Assembly: GCF_042433915.1 (NCBI RefSeq)
Contig: NZ_JBHLUN010000006.1
Coordinates: forward strand, 186,001 to 250,000
Reading direction: 5' to 3'
Origin: Roseomonas elaeocarpi
Lineage (GTDB): Bacteria > Pseudomonadota > Alphaproteobacteria > Acetobacterales > Acetobacteraceae
Length of the DNA: 64,000 bases
The translations under genes were made by a program, and so were the position numbers. Positions 42,333 to 51,213 of this stretch are shown here, piece after piece. The notes below the pieces were generated by a model, which saw only the letters and a list, made by a program, of their open reading frames with translations, was not told where the DNA came from and made no database searches. The first letter of the stretch is position 1. Each line of letters starts with the position of its first letter.

Positions 42333-43160
42333 ATGCCGAACCCACTGCCGAGCCGCGAGGCGCGCGGAAGCCAACACCACGTTCGCGGCGGCCGCGCAAC
42401 CGCCGTGCTGCGGGCGGCTGCCTTCTCGGTGCTGCCGGCGCTGTTTCTGGCCGCCGCGCCGCTGCCGGGCGGCGGCGCCCGGGCGCAGGACGCCGCCGCG
42501 ACGGCCAGCACGGGTGCCCCCACGGGTGGCGGCTACAGCCAGCGCGGCGTGCCGGCCGAGGCCACCGCCGAGAACGCGGTCAAGGCGCGCGAGCTCGCCT
42601 ACGCCTCCGCCCAGCGCATCGCCTACGGCCGCATGGCCACCGAGCTCGGCCTGCCGCAGGGCCTGTCGGCGGGGCAGATCGACGGCCTCGTCAGCTCCGT
42701 GGTGGTGGAGCAGGAGCGCTCGACGCTGACCGGCTTCAACGGCCGGGTGACCGTGAACTTCAATCCCCGCCGGGTGGCGGCGCTGGGCGGCCGCACGCCG
42801 GGTGGCGACGCTGGCACCGCCGTGGCGGGTGGCGCGTCATCGGGTATTTCCTCCGGCACCTCCTCGGGCGGCACGCTGACGCCGCCGCCGGTGAGTGCCG
42901 GGGCGCCCGCCTCCTCCTGGGTGGATGCCGCCGCCAGCTACGGCTCGCTGGGCCAGTGGCTCGACCTGCGGCGCCGGCTGCTGGCCAATCCCGACGTCGC
43001 CAGCGTCGAGCTGCGCGCCATCTCCACCGACCGCGCCCGCTTCCGCCTGGGGCTGCGCAACCCGGTGAACCTCGCGGCGCCGGATCTCGCGCGGGTTGGC
43101 GTGGCGATGGAGCCGGCGCCCGACGGCACCTGGCGCATCGGCCTTGCCGGAGGCGCCTGA
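42333..43160 (+). CDS. DUF2066 family exported protein
   Basis: A 275-residue protein with a membrane/signal segment at about residues 22-50 (RATAVLRAAAFSVLPALFLA). The central DUF2066-like stretch reads KARELAYASAQRIAYGRMAT, GLVSSVVVEQERSTLTGFNG, RVTVNFNPRRVAAL. A Gly/Ser/Thr low-complexity linker follows, then a C-terminal part (LRRRLLANPDVASVELRAIS). The assignment is strengthened by context, as DUF2066 genes commonly lie between purM and an AI-2E permease/hda pair. Function unknown, probably envelope. Confidence 0.72.
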   Translation: MPNPLPSREARGSQHHVRGGRATAVLRAAAFSVLPALFLAAAPLPGGGARAQDAAATASTGAPTGGGYSQRGVPAEATAENAVKARELAYASAQRIAYGRMATELGLPQGLSAGQIDGLVSSVVVEQERSTLTGFNGRVTVNFNPRRVAALGGRTPGGDAGTAVAGGASSGISSGTSSGGTLTPPPVSAGAPASSWVDAAASYGSLGQWLDLRRRLLANPDVASVELRAISTDRARFRLGLRNPVNLAAPDLARVGVAMEPAPDGTWRIGLAGGA

Positions 43161-43839
43161 GGCCGACCGAGACCGGCCGCAGCCTTCGCGCGTCGACCGC
43201 GGCGCGCGGGGCGCCGGCCCGGCGGAGCCCGCGCGGGCGCCGGGGATCCTGGCGGCCCTGAGGCGTGGTCCCGTCGCGGCGGACCCCCATCGCCACGATA
43301 CGCTGCTGACGCTGCCCAACATCCTGACCTTCGCGCGCCTGCTCGCCGTGCCGGCGACGGTGTGGCTGGTGATCCATCACCGGCCCGACCTCGCTTTCCT
43401 GCTGTTCGTGGCGGCGGGGGTGACGGACGCGGTGGACGGCTGGCTGGCGCGCCGGCTCGATGCGCGCTCCACGCTGGGCGCCGTGCTGGACCCCGCGGCC
43501 GACAAGGCGCTGCTGGTGAGCATCTACGTCGCGCTCGCCGTGACGGAGGTTCTGCCGGACTGGCTGGCCATCCTGGTGGTGTTCCGCGACGTGCTGATCG
43601 TGGGCGGCCTGGCGGTTCTGCTGCTGCTGGGCATGCCGCCGGCGATCCGCCCCCTTTTCATTTCCAAGGTGAACACGGTCCTGCAGATCCTTCTCGCGGC
43701 CACGGCGCTGATGTTCCAGGGCTGGCGGATCGATGCGCCGATCCTGCTGGACGCGCTGGTCTGGCTCACCGCCGCGGTTACCGTGGCGTCCGGCGCCGCC
43801 TATGTCCGTGCCGTGCTGCGCGGGCAGGGGGCGGCATGA
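43144..43839 (+). CDS. CDP-alcohol phosphatidyltransferase
   Basis: A membrane enzyme of the CDP-OH-P transferase family, which joins a CDP-activated lipid to an alcohol such as glycerol phosphate. The diagnostic D-G-x2-A-R-x8-G-x3-D-x3-D motif is complete (TDAVDGWLARRLDARSTLGA, VLDPAADKAL). LTLPNILTFARLLAVPATVW precedes it, and four further hydrophobic segments follow. There is no good ATG. The in-frame TTG at 43144 gives 231 residues and overlaps the previous gene by 17 bases; a TTG at 43096 is the alternative. A 40-residue charged amino extension is unusual. Which phospholipid is made is not known. Confidence 0.88.
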   Translation: MPEAPEADRDRPQPSRVDRGARGAGPAEPARAPGILAALRRGPVAADPHRHDTLLTLPNILTFARLLAVPATVWLVIHHRPDLAFLLFVAAGVTDAVDGWLARRLDARSTLGAVLDPAADKALLVSIYVALAVTEVLPDWLAILVVFRDVLIVGGLAVLLLLGMPPAIRPLFISKVNTVLQILLAATALMFQGWRIDAPILLDALVWLTAAVTVASGAAYVRAVLRGQGAA

Positions 43840-45233
43840 AGCCCTTCCGTTCCGGCGGCCAGGCGCCGCCGCCCAAGGCCGGTGGCGCAACGGGGCTCCA
43901 CCCGGGCGCGGCGGGGGGCTCGGCCGGTGCGTCTGCCGGGGCGGCCCTGCACGGCGCCCCCGCGCGTGCTCAAGGGGGTTCCCCGGGAGGTTCCCCGGCA
44001 GCTCTTCCGGTGGGATCGCCCCTGGGCGCCCGCCCGGGCGTTCCGGCGGGTGCGCTGAACCACCCGGCTCAGGCTGGTGGCACCCACCTGCCCCCCGGCT
44101 ATCTGGCGGGCGCCGGGCTGCCGCAGCGCGGCCCGCAGACCGCGACGCGGGGGCAGCGGATCGGCCTGCTGCTCGGGGCGGTGGCGGCGCTGCTGGTGGG
44201 GATTTGGCTGTTCTCGCCGATCCTGACGCCCTTCGTGCTGGCCGGCTGCATCGCCTACTTCCTGGATCCCCCGACGACGCGGCTGGCGCGGCTGGGCGTG
44301 CCGCGGGGCTTCGCCTCCTTCCTGATGATCCTGGCGGTCTGCGCCGTGGCGCTGGTGGCTCTGCTGCTGCTCTACCCGCTGCTGATCTCCCAGGCCGGCG
44401 TGCTGCTGCAAAGATTGCCGGCCTACGCTGCCCGCATCGGCGAGGGGGTGCGCGACCTCCTGGCCGCGGCGTCGGAGCGGCTGGGGCCCGACGTGCTGAA
44501 CAGCCGCCTGCAGGACCTCGCGGTGAACCAGACCGGCGCCATCCTGGGCTACGTCGCCACCACCGCGGCGCAGTTCGTGGGCGGCGCCTCGGGGCTGCTG
44601 TCGGTGGGCTACGCGCTGTTCACCTACGCGGTGGTGACGCCGGTGGTGGGCTTCTACCTCCTGCGCGACTGGCCGCGCATGGTGCTGCGGGTCGAATCCT
44701 GGCTGCCGCGCCGCTACACCGCCACCGCCCGCTCGCTCGGCCGCGACATGGACCGGGTGCTTTCGGCCTGGCTGCGCGGACAGCTGATCTGCTGCGGGCT
44801 GTTGGCCGTGTATTATGCGGTGGCGCTCCAGGCCGTGGGACTCGAGCTGGGGCTGCTCGTCGGGCTGTTGTCGGGGTTGCTCTCCTTTATCCCCTATGTC
44901 GGCTCCATGACGGGTCTGGTAACGGCGCTGCTGCTGGCGCTGGGGCAGTTCGGGGCGTGGCAGGGCGTGGCGCTGGTGGCGGGGGTGTTCGTGTTCGGGC
45001 AGATGATCGAGGGCTACGTGATCTATCCGCGCCTCCTGGGTGACCGGGTGGAGCTGCACGCGGTCTGGGTGATCTTCGCGCTCTTCGCGGGCGGCGTGGC
45101 CTTCGGCTTCCTGGGCGTGCTGCTGGCCGTGCCGATGGCCGCCGCGATCGGCGTGGTGGCCCGTCACTGGCTGCGCCGCTACCTGGCGAGCCCCCTCTAC
45201 CTCGACCCGCCCCGCACGGGCACCGGCGCATGA
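43836..45233 (+). CDS. AI-2E family transporter (PerM-like)
   Basis: A 465-residue membrane protein. The AI-2E exporter-family core covers about residues 105-450, with SPILTPFVLAGCIAYFLDPP at the start of the fold, VVTPVVGFYLLRDWPRM and LLSFIPYVGSMTGLV, and IEGYVIYPRLLGDRVELHAV near the end. The first 100 residues are a Gly/Ala/Pro/Ser-rich low-complexity cytoplasmic tail not found in most members. Its DNA includes a tandem GGTTCCCCGGGAGGTTCCCC word near 43978. It overlaps genes on both sides by four bases. Despite the name, the substrate is unknown, and sodium or peptide roles have been suggested for relatives. Confidence 0.9.
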   Translation: MKPFRSGGQAPPPKAGGATGLHPGAAGGSAGASAGAALHGAPARAQGGSPGGSPAALPVGSPLGARPGVPAGALNHPAQAGGTHLPPGYLAGAGLPQRGPQTATRGQRIGLLLGAVAALLVGIWLFSPILTPFVLAGCIAYFLDPPTTRLARLGVPRGFASFLMILAVCAVALVALLLLYPLLISQAGVLLQRLPAYAARIGEGVRDLLAAASERLGPDVLNSRLQDLAVNQTGAILGYVATTAAQFVGGASGLLSVGYALFTYAVVTPVVGFYLLRDWPRMVLRVESWLPRRYTATARSLGRDMDRVLSAWLRGQLICCGLLAVYYAVALQAVGLELGLLVGLLSGLLSFIPYVGSMTGLVTALLLALGQFGAWQGVALVAGVFVFGQMIEGYVIYPRLLGDRVELHAVWVIFALFAGGVAFGFLGVLLAVPMAAAIGVVARHWLRRYLASPLYLDPPRTGTGA

Positions 45234-45964
45234 CCGGGCGACAGCTGCCCCTGCCGCTGGCCCTGCCGCCCGAGCGCGGGGCGCCGGTGATGCATGACGG
45301 CTCCAACGCCGTGGCGCGCACCTGGCTCGGCGCGCCCGACGACTGGCCGGGCGGGCGCCTGGCGCTGTTCGGCCCGGCGGGCGTGGGCAAGTCGCTGCTG
45401 CTGCGGCAGGCCGCGGCGCGGCTGGGCCTGCGGGTGCTCGAAGGCCCGACGCTGCGCGGCGTGCCCGACGGGCTGCCCTCCGCCGTGGACGACGCCGACT
45501 GCCCGGCCGACGAGGAAACGCTGTTTCACCTGATCAACGCCTGCGCCAGCGCCGGTGCCCTGCTGTTGCTGGCGGGGCGGGAGCCGCCGGCGCGCTGGCA
45601 GGTGCGGCTGCCGGACCTCGCCTCCCGGCTGCGCGCCACCCACGCGGTGGAGGTCGAGGAACCCTCGGAAGCCCTGCTGCGGACCCTGCTCGCCCATCAC
45701 TTCGCCGAACGGCAGGTGCGGGTGGATGCCGCCACCCAGGACTGGCTGCTGCTCCGCCTGCCGCGCGAGGCCGCCGCGGTCGCCTCGGCCGCGGCCCGGC
45801 TCGACCGCGCGGCGATGGGCACCGGCGGCGCCGTGACCCGTGCCCTGGCCCGGCAGGTGTTGTCCGACCTTCCCGGCTTCGGTGACGGGGGGCTGGGGGA
45901 CGAGGATGACGTTTCCGTGGCACGCGCTGCCGACGACTCGAACGCCACGCCGACCCTGCTGTAG
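45230..45964 (+). CDS. hdaA: HdaA-type DnaA paralogue
   Basis: A 244-residue AAA+ protein that, with the DNA-loaded sliding clamp, promotes hydrolysis of DnaA-bound ATP and limits re-initiation. GRQLPLPL at residues 3-10 matches the clamp-binding motif of Hda. Walker A is LFGPAGVGKSLLLRQ, and a shortened Walker B region (AVDDADCPADEETLFHLINA) and PDLASRLRATHAVEV follow. No DnaA DNA-binding domain is present. The last 40 residues are Gly/Asp-rich. It sits between the AI-2E permease and ppk, as in many alphaproteobacteria. Confidence 0.88.
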   Translation: MTGRQLPLPLALPPERGAPVMHDGSNAVARTWLGAPDDWPGGRLALFGPAGVGKSLLLRQAAARLGLRVLEGPTLRGVPDGLPSAVDDADCPADEETLFHLINACASAGALLLLAGREPPARWQVRLPDLASRLRATHAVEVEEPSEALLRTLLAHHFAERQVRVDAATQDWLLLRLPREAAAVASAAARLDRAAMGTGGAVTRALARQVLSDLPGFGDGGLGDEDDVSVARAADDSNATPTLL

Positions 45965-45975
45965 GCTCCGGCGCC

Positions 45976-48177
45976 ATGGACGCCCTCAGCCAAGCCGACA
46001 CACCGACCGTCCCCGTGGAACTGCCCGCAGACATGCCGGGCGGCGACCTCGCGTCCTCGTCGTGGCGCTTCATCAACCGGGAACTTTCCTGGCTCGCCTT
46101 CAACGAGCGCGTGCTGGAGCAGGCGGCCCATCCGGATCACCCGCTGCTGGAGCGGCTGCGCTTCATCGCCATCTCGGCCAGCAACCTCGACGAGTTCTAC
46201 TCCGTGCGGGTGTCCGGGCTGGCCGGGCAGGCGCGCGCGGGGCTGACCAAGCTGTCCCCCGACGGGGCCACGCCGGGGCAGCAGCTGGCCGCCGTTCACG
46301 AGCGTGCCGGCGCGCTGATCGAGAACCAGCGGACCGCCTGGCGCCAGATGCGCGTCCTGCTGCGCGAGGCAGGCATCTCGGTGTTGGAGCCGGTGGAACT
46401 GGACGAGAGCGAGCGCAGCTGGCTCGAGAACTGGTTCCTGGAGCGCGTCTTCCCGATCCTCACGCCGCTGGCGGTGGACCCGGCGCACCCGTTCCCGTTC
46501 ATCGCCAACCTCGCGCTCTGCCTCGTGCTGAAGCTGATCCGCGAGGAGGATGGCGGCACCATGCGGGCGCTGGTGCCGCTGCCGCCGCAGGTTGACCGCT
46601 TCATCCGCCTGCCCGCACGCCCCGAGGGCGGCATCCGCTTCGTGACGCTGGAAGACCTCGTCACGATGAACCTGCCGCACCTCTTCCCCGGCTACATCCA
46701 GGCCGAGCGCGGGCTGTTCCGCCTGATCCGCGACACCGACGTGGAGTTCGAGGAAGAGGCCGAGGACCTCGTGCGGTCCTACGAGACGGCGCTCAAGCGC
46801 CGCCGGCGCGGGCGCGCCATCCGCCTGACCGTCACCTCCGACACGCCCGCCGACATGGTGGACTTCGTGTCCGAGGAAACCGAGGCCGATCGCGGCGGCG
46901 TCTTCACGGTGGAAGGGCTGCTGGGCCTGAGCGACCTGACGCAGCTGATCGTGGACGACCGGCCCGACCTGCTGTTCACGCCCTACACGCCGCGCTTCCC
47001 GGAGCGCATCCTGGATTTCGGCGGCGACTGCTTCGCCGCGATCCGCGCCAAGGACATCGTGGTCCACCACCCCTACGAGAGCTTCGACGTGGTGGTGCAG
47101 TTCATCCGGCAGGCGGCACGCGACCCCAACGTCGTGGCCATCAAGCAGACGCTCTACCGCACCTCGCGCGACAGCTCGATCGCCCGCGCGCTGATCGAGG
47201 CGGCCGAGGCCGGCAAGTCCGTCACCGCCATGGTGGAACTCAAGGCCCGCTTCGACGAGGAGCGCAACATCGCCATCGCCCGCCAGCTCGAGGCCGCGGG
47301 CGTGCAGGTCGTCTACGGCTTCGTGGACCTCAAGATCCACGCCAAGATCAGCCTGGTGGTGCGGCGCGAAGGCGGGCAGCTGCGTTCCTACGCGCATTTC
47401 GGCACGGGCAACTACCACCCGGTCACCGCGCGCATCTACACCGACATCTCCTTCTTCACGGCCGATCCCGGGCTGACCGGCGATGCCTCGCGGCTGTTCA
47501 ACTACCTGACCGGCTACGCGCGGCCGGAGAAGATGCAGGCGCTGGCCTTCGCGCCACTGACGCTGCGCTCCACCATCATGGGGCTGATCGAGCAGGAGAT
47601 CCTGTTCGCGCAGGCCGGCCGCCCGGCCATGATCTGGCTCAAGATGAACTCCCTGGTGGATGAAGCGTTGATCGACGCGCTCTACCGCGCCAGCGAGGCC
47701 GGGGTGCGCGTGGACTGCGTGGTGCGCGGCATCTGCTGCCTGCGCCCGGGCGTTCCGGGTCTGTCCTCCAACATCCGGGTGAAGAGCATCGTCGGCCGCT
47801 TCCTGGAACACTCCCGCATCCTGGTCTTCGGCAACGGCCACCGCCTGCCGTCGCGGCGGGCGCGCGTGTTCATTTCCTCGGCCGACTGGATGGCGCGCAA
47901 CATGGACTGGCGGGTGGAAACCATGGTGCCGGTGGAAAACCCCACCGTGCACGCCCAGATCCTCGACCAGATCATGGTGGTGAACCTCAAGGACACCGCG
48001 CAGTCTTGGACGCTGGGGCCGGACGGCCAGTACCGCCGGGTGGACCCGGGCGAGAAGCCGCTCTCGGCTCATGACTGGTTCATGACCAACCCTTCACTCT
48101 CCGGCCGCGGCAGTGCATTGAAGCCGGCGCGCAGTATCCCCCCGAAGCGGCGGCGCGACCGCGTCGCGCAGGACTGA
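45976..48177 (+). CDS. ppk: Polyphosphate kinase 1
   Basis: A 733-residue enzyme that makes polyphosphate reversibly from ATP. The N-terminal region is FINRELSWLAFNERVLEQA, then the head domain with PAHPFPFIANLALCLVL. The catalytic domains show FDVVVQFIRQAARDPNVVAI, KQTLYRTS, the phospholipase-D-like His motif in VDLKIHAKISLVV and HFGTGNYHPVTARIYTD. The second His motif region includes RVDCVVRGICCLRPGV, and EHSRILVFGNG and FISSADWMARNMDWR close it. All catalytic parts are present. It is 13 bases before ppx, so synthesis and degradation genes are co-transcribed. Confidence 0.97.
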   Translation: MDALSQADTPTVPVELPADMPGGDLASSSWRFINRELSWLAFNERVLEQAAHPDHPLLERLRFIAISASNLDEFYSVRVSGLAGQARAGLTKLSPDGATPGQQLAAVHERAGALIENQRTAWRQMRVLLREAGISVLEPVELDESERSWLENWFLERVFPILTPLAVDPAHPFPFIANLALCLVLKLIREEDGGTMRALVPLPPQVDRFIRLPARPEGGIRFVTLEDLVTMNLPHLFPGYIQAERGLFRLIRDTDVEFEEEAEDLVRSYETALKRRRRGRAIRLTVTSDTPADMVDFVSEETEADRGGVFTVEGLLGLSDLTQLIVDDRPDLLFTPYTPRFPERILDFGGDCFAAIRAKDIVVHHPYESFDVVVQFIRQAARDPNVVAIKQTLYRTSRDSSIARALIEAAEAGKSVTAMVELKARFDEERNIAIARQLEAAGVQVVYGFVDLKIHAKISLVVRREGGQLRSYAHFGTGNYHPVTARIYTDISFFTADPGLTGDASRLFNYLTGYARPEKMQALAFAPLTLRSTIMGLIEQEILFAQAGRPAMIWLKMNSLVDEALIDALYRASEAGVRVDCVVRGICCLRPGVPGLSSNIRVKSIVGRFLEHSRILVFGNGHRLPSRRARVFISSADWMARNMDWRVETMVPVENPTVHAQILDQIMVVNLKDTAQSWTLGPDGQYRRVDPGEKPLSAHDWFMTNPSLSGRGSALKPARSIPPKRRRDRVAQD

Positions 48178-48190
48178 ACAAAGGAACCGT

Positions 48191-49699
48191 ATGGACGGTC
48201 TCGCTTCCGCCGCCCTCCAGGCCCCGCAGCACCCCCCGCGCAGCGCGATCGTCGATCTCGGCTCCAACTCCGTGCGCCTGGTGGTGTTCGAGGGGCTGGG
48301 CCGGAACCCGGTTCCGATCTTCAACGAGAAGGCGGTGCTGGGCCTGGGCCGCGGGTTGCAGAGCACGGGCCGGCTGAACGAGGCGGCGGTGGAGCAGGCG
48401 CTCACGGTGCTCGCCCGCTACCACGCCGTCGCCACGGCGATGGGCGCGCCTGCGATGGAGATCCTGGCCACCGCGGCGATGCGCGACGCCAGCAACGGCC
48501 CGGACTTCGCCGCCCGCCTGCGCGAACGCCTGCCCGAGGTGCCCGTCACCATCCTGACCGGCGAGGGCGAGGCCCGCATGTCGGCTGAGGGCCTGCTGCT
48601 GGGCTTCCCCGAGGCGAACGGCATCCTGGGCGATATCGGCGGCGGCTCGCTGGAGGTGGTGGACCTGCGGGATGGCGAAGCCCGGAACTCCGCCAGCCTG
48701 CCACTGGGCGTGATCCGCCTGGCGGAGCGGGCGGGGGGCGACGTGACCCAGGCCCGCGCCATCGCCGAGGCCGACCTCGCCACCGTGCCCTGGCTCGCCG
48801 GCGGAAAGGGGCGGGACCTTTACCTGGTGGGCGGGGCCTGGCGCGCCATGGCCAAGATCCACATGTCGCAGACGCACTACCCGCTCTCGATCGTGCATCA
48901 CTACGTGCTGCCGCGCGAGGAAGCGCGCGACCTTTGCGCCCTGATCATCGCCAGCAAGAAGGCGCAGCTGGAAAAGCTGCCCGGCGCCCAGGCCAGGCGC
49001 GCCGCCGACCTGCCCTTCGCCGCGGTGGCGCTGCGCCGCCTCCTGCGGGCCAGCGGCGCCGACCGGGTGGTGTTCAGCGCCAACGGGCTGCGCGAGGGCT
49101 GGTACGCCCGGCGCCTGGAGGCAGGAGTGCGGGCCGAGGACCCGCTGCTCGCCGCCAGCCTGGAGATGTCGGCCCGCTTCGGTCGCGACGAGACCCTGCC
49201 GCCGGCCCTGATCAACTGGACCGCGCCGCTGTTTCCGCGGGAAACGGGTTTCGAGCGCGCCCTGCGCGAGGCCGCCTGCTGGCTGTCCGACGTCGGCAGC
49301 CACGATCATCCCGACTACCGCGCCGAGCAGGCCTTCCTGCGCATCCTGCGGCAGCCGGGCGTCGGGCTGGACCACCATGCCCGCGCCTTCCTGGCCCTGG
49401 CCGTGGCCCTGCGCTACGAGGCCGCGCCCGACCCCGTGGCACTCGCCCCGGCCCGCGCCCTCCTGGGGGCGGCCGAGGTGCGGCAGGCCGAGCTGCTCGG
49501 CGCCGCGCTGCGGCTGGCCTATACGCTGTCGGGGGGCACGCTGGCGCTGCTGCGCGCCTCGGCCCTGTCGGTGATGGACGGCACGCTGCGCCTGACGCTG
49601 GAAGCGGGCAAGGGCCTCTTCGCCGGCGAGGGCGCGCTGCGCCGCCTCGAAGGGCTGGCGACGGCGCTGAACCTGCGGGCGGAACTGGTCGAGGGCTGA
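48191..49699 (+). CDS. ppx: Ppx/GppA exopolyphosphatase
   Basis: A 502-residue phosphatase of the ASKHA fold that releases phosphate from polyphosphate ends or converts pppGpp to ppGpp. SAIVDLGSNSVRLVVFEG is the first phosphate loop, ILATAAMRDASNGPDF and LTGEGEARMSAEGLLLGFP follow, and LGDIGGGSLEVVDL is the second loop with the catalytic region. The C-terminal all-helical HD-like part starts near 310. Pairing with ppk favours exopolyphosphatase. It ends convergently with rnd at a hairpin. Confidence 0.93.
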   Translation: MDGLASAALQAPQHPPRSAIVDLGSNSVRLVVFEGLGRNPVPIFNEKAVLGLGRGLQSTGRLNEAAVEQALTVLARYHAVATAMGAPAMEILATAAMRDASNGPDFAARLRERLPEVPVTILTGEGEARMSAEGLLLGFPEANGILGDIGGGSLEVVDLRDGEARNSASLPLGVIRLAERAGGDVTQARAIAEADLATVPWLAGGKGRDLYLVGGAWRAMAKIHMSQTHYPLSIVHHYVLPREEARDLCALIIASKKAQLEKLPGAQARRAADLPFAAVALRRLLRASGADRVVFSANGLREGWYARRLEAGVRAEDPLLAASLEMSARFGRDETLPPALINWTAPLFPRETGFERALREAACWLSDVGSHDHPDYRAEQAFLRILRQPGVGLDHHARAFLALAVALRYEAAPDPVALAPARALLGAAEVRQAELLGAALRLAYTLSGGTLALLRASALSVMDGTLRLTLEAGKGLFAGEGALRRLEGLATALNLRAELVEG

Positions 49700-49736
49700 C
49701 CGCGGAAGCCGTTCAGCGGCTCCGCCGCTTCCGCGG
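49700..49736. terminator. Hairpin between convergent ppx and rnd
   Basis: CCGCGGAAGC and GCTTCCGCGG make a 10-bp stem with inner AGCGG/CCGCT pairing, just past the ppx stop and before the rnd end. It is symmetric enough to act on both strands. Confidence 0.5.
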
Positions 49737-49748
49737 CGGCCGGGCGGG

Positions 49749-50933
49749 CTACCCCGCCGGGATCAGGCGCACCCGCTTGCCATCGACGCCCAGCGCCAGC
49801 CTGCCTGAGCGCAGCGCGATCGCGTCCTCGCCGAAGACCCGGCGCCGCCAGCCGGTGAGCGCCGGGACCTCGCCCTCGTCCTCCGAGGCGATGCGGTCCA
49901 GCTCCTCACTGTTGGCGATCAGCTTGGGCGCGACGTGGTGCTCCTCCGCCTTGGCGGCCAGCAGCACCTTGAGCAGCGCCACCAGCGCCGGCGAGGGCGG
50001 CGTGCCGACGCGGTCCTTGGGCGGCTCGGGCAGCAGCTCCTCGGGCAGCTCCCTGGCCTCGGCCAGGGCGGCGAGCAGCCCGGCGCCGGACTTGCCGCGC
50101 GCGAAGCCTTCCGACACGCCGCGCGCCCGCGCCAGGGCCGCCGCGTCAGCGGGCATGGTGGCCGCGATCTCCAGCAGGCTTTCGTCACGCACCAGCCGCT
50201 GGCGGGGCACGTTGACGCGCTGCGCCTCGCGCTCCCGCCAGGCGGCGGCGGCGCGCAGCGCGCCCAGGAAGCGTCGGTTCGTGGTGCGCGGGCGCAGCCG
50301 CTCCCAGGCGCTCTCCGGCTCGGTGCGATAGGTCGAGGGCTCGGTCAGCGCCGCCATCTCCTCGCGTACCCAGTCCAGCCGGTTCTCGCGCTCCAGCCGG
50401 TCGCGCAGCGCGACGTAGACGCGGCGCAGGTGCGTCACGTCGGCCGCGGCGTAGGTGATCTGCGCCGGCGAGAGCGGGCGGGCCGCCCAGTCGCTGAAGC
50501 GGTGTGCCTTGTCGATCTGCGCCCCCGCCAGGGCCCGCACCAGGCTGTCGTAGGAGGCCTGGTCGCCGAAGCCTGCCACCATGGCCGCCACCTGAGTGTC
50601 GAACATGGGCCTGGGCGTGTCGCCGAAGCGCAGCAGGAAGATCTCCACATCCTGCCGCGCGGCGTGGAACACCTTGATGACCTTGGGATCGGCCATGAGC
50701 TCGCCCAGCGGGGCCAGGTCCAGCCCGGGGGCCAGGGCGTCCACCACCGCCACGTCCGCCTCACCGCCCAGCTGCACCACGCACAGCTCCGGCCAGTAGG
50801 TCCGCTCCCGCATGAACTCGGTGTCCACGGTCACGAAGGCTTCCTCGCGCAGGCGGGCGCAAAGGGCGGCGAGCGTTTCGGTGTCGGTGATCAGCGTCGG
50901 GGTGGCGTCGCGGTGCTGGGGACGGCGGGTCAT
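49749..50933 (-). CDS. rnd: Ribonuclease D
   Basis: A 394-residue 3'-5' exoribonuclease that trims tRNA precursors. The DEDD catalytic set is seen: Asp and Glu in VTVDTEFMRERTYWPE, Asp in VFHAARQDVEIFLL, and YAAADVTHLRRVYVAL for the Tyr-x3-Asp motif. FDTQVAAMVAGFGDQASYDS lies between. An HRDC domain covers about 205-290. Past that is a helical region with TGWRRRVFGEDAIAL near the end. Length is standard. The ATG chosen gives the normal start; a longer frame lacks conserved content. Confidence 0.94.
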   Translation of the reverse strand: MTRRPQHRDATPTLITDTETLAALCARLREEAFVTVDTEFMRERTYWPELCVVQLGGEADVAVVDALAPGLDLAPLGELMADPKVIKVFHAARQDVEIFLLRFGDTPRPMFDTQVAAMVAGFGDQASYDSLVRALAGAQIDKAHRFSDWAARPLSPAQITYAAADVTHLRRVYVALRDRLERENRLDWVREEMAALTEPSTYRTEPESAWERLRPRTTNRRFLGALRAAAAWREREAQRVNVPRQRLVRDESLLEIAATMPADAAALARARGVSEGFARGKSGAGLLAALAEARELPEELLPEPPKDRVGTPPSPALVALLKVLLAAKAEEHHVAPKLIANSEELDRIASEDEGEVPALTGWRRRVFGEDAIALRSGRLALGVDGKRVRLIPAG

Positions 50934-51213
50934 TCCGGTGTTTCTAGGGGGGCGCCGGGGCAAGGTCCATCGTGGCCCGGCGGGTAAATGCCTCGTCATG
51001 CCGGTGGCGGTGCCCGGCGGGGCTGGTGGGGCGGGGCGTAAATCCCCTTGGTTCTCCGGCCCGAAGGGGGTCCATTCTGTTGCCGGCCCATCAGGAACAC
51101 GCCGTTCCCGGCCGAACGGAGCAGGCAAGCGCCCGGCAGGCTTGACAGCACCGCCCCCGATCCCCTTCCTGCCCGCTCCGTTTTCCAGCCTCACTGATCC
51201 AGGGTGTTTCCCC

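Noticed and set aside
45697..48072. Very long open frame on the minus strand opposite ppk (and similar ones opposite the NitT/TauT genes and cckA/recA)
   Set aside because: High GC makes stop codons rare on the opposite strand. The plus-strand proteins are clearly conserved, while these antisense frames are low-complexity His/Arg/Gly-rich.
51142..51170. Full sigma-70 promoter before aspS
   Set aside because: TTGACA is exact, but no acceptable -10 is found 16-18 bases downstream, so only the -35-like word is mentioned.
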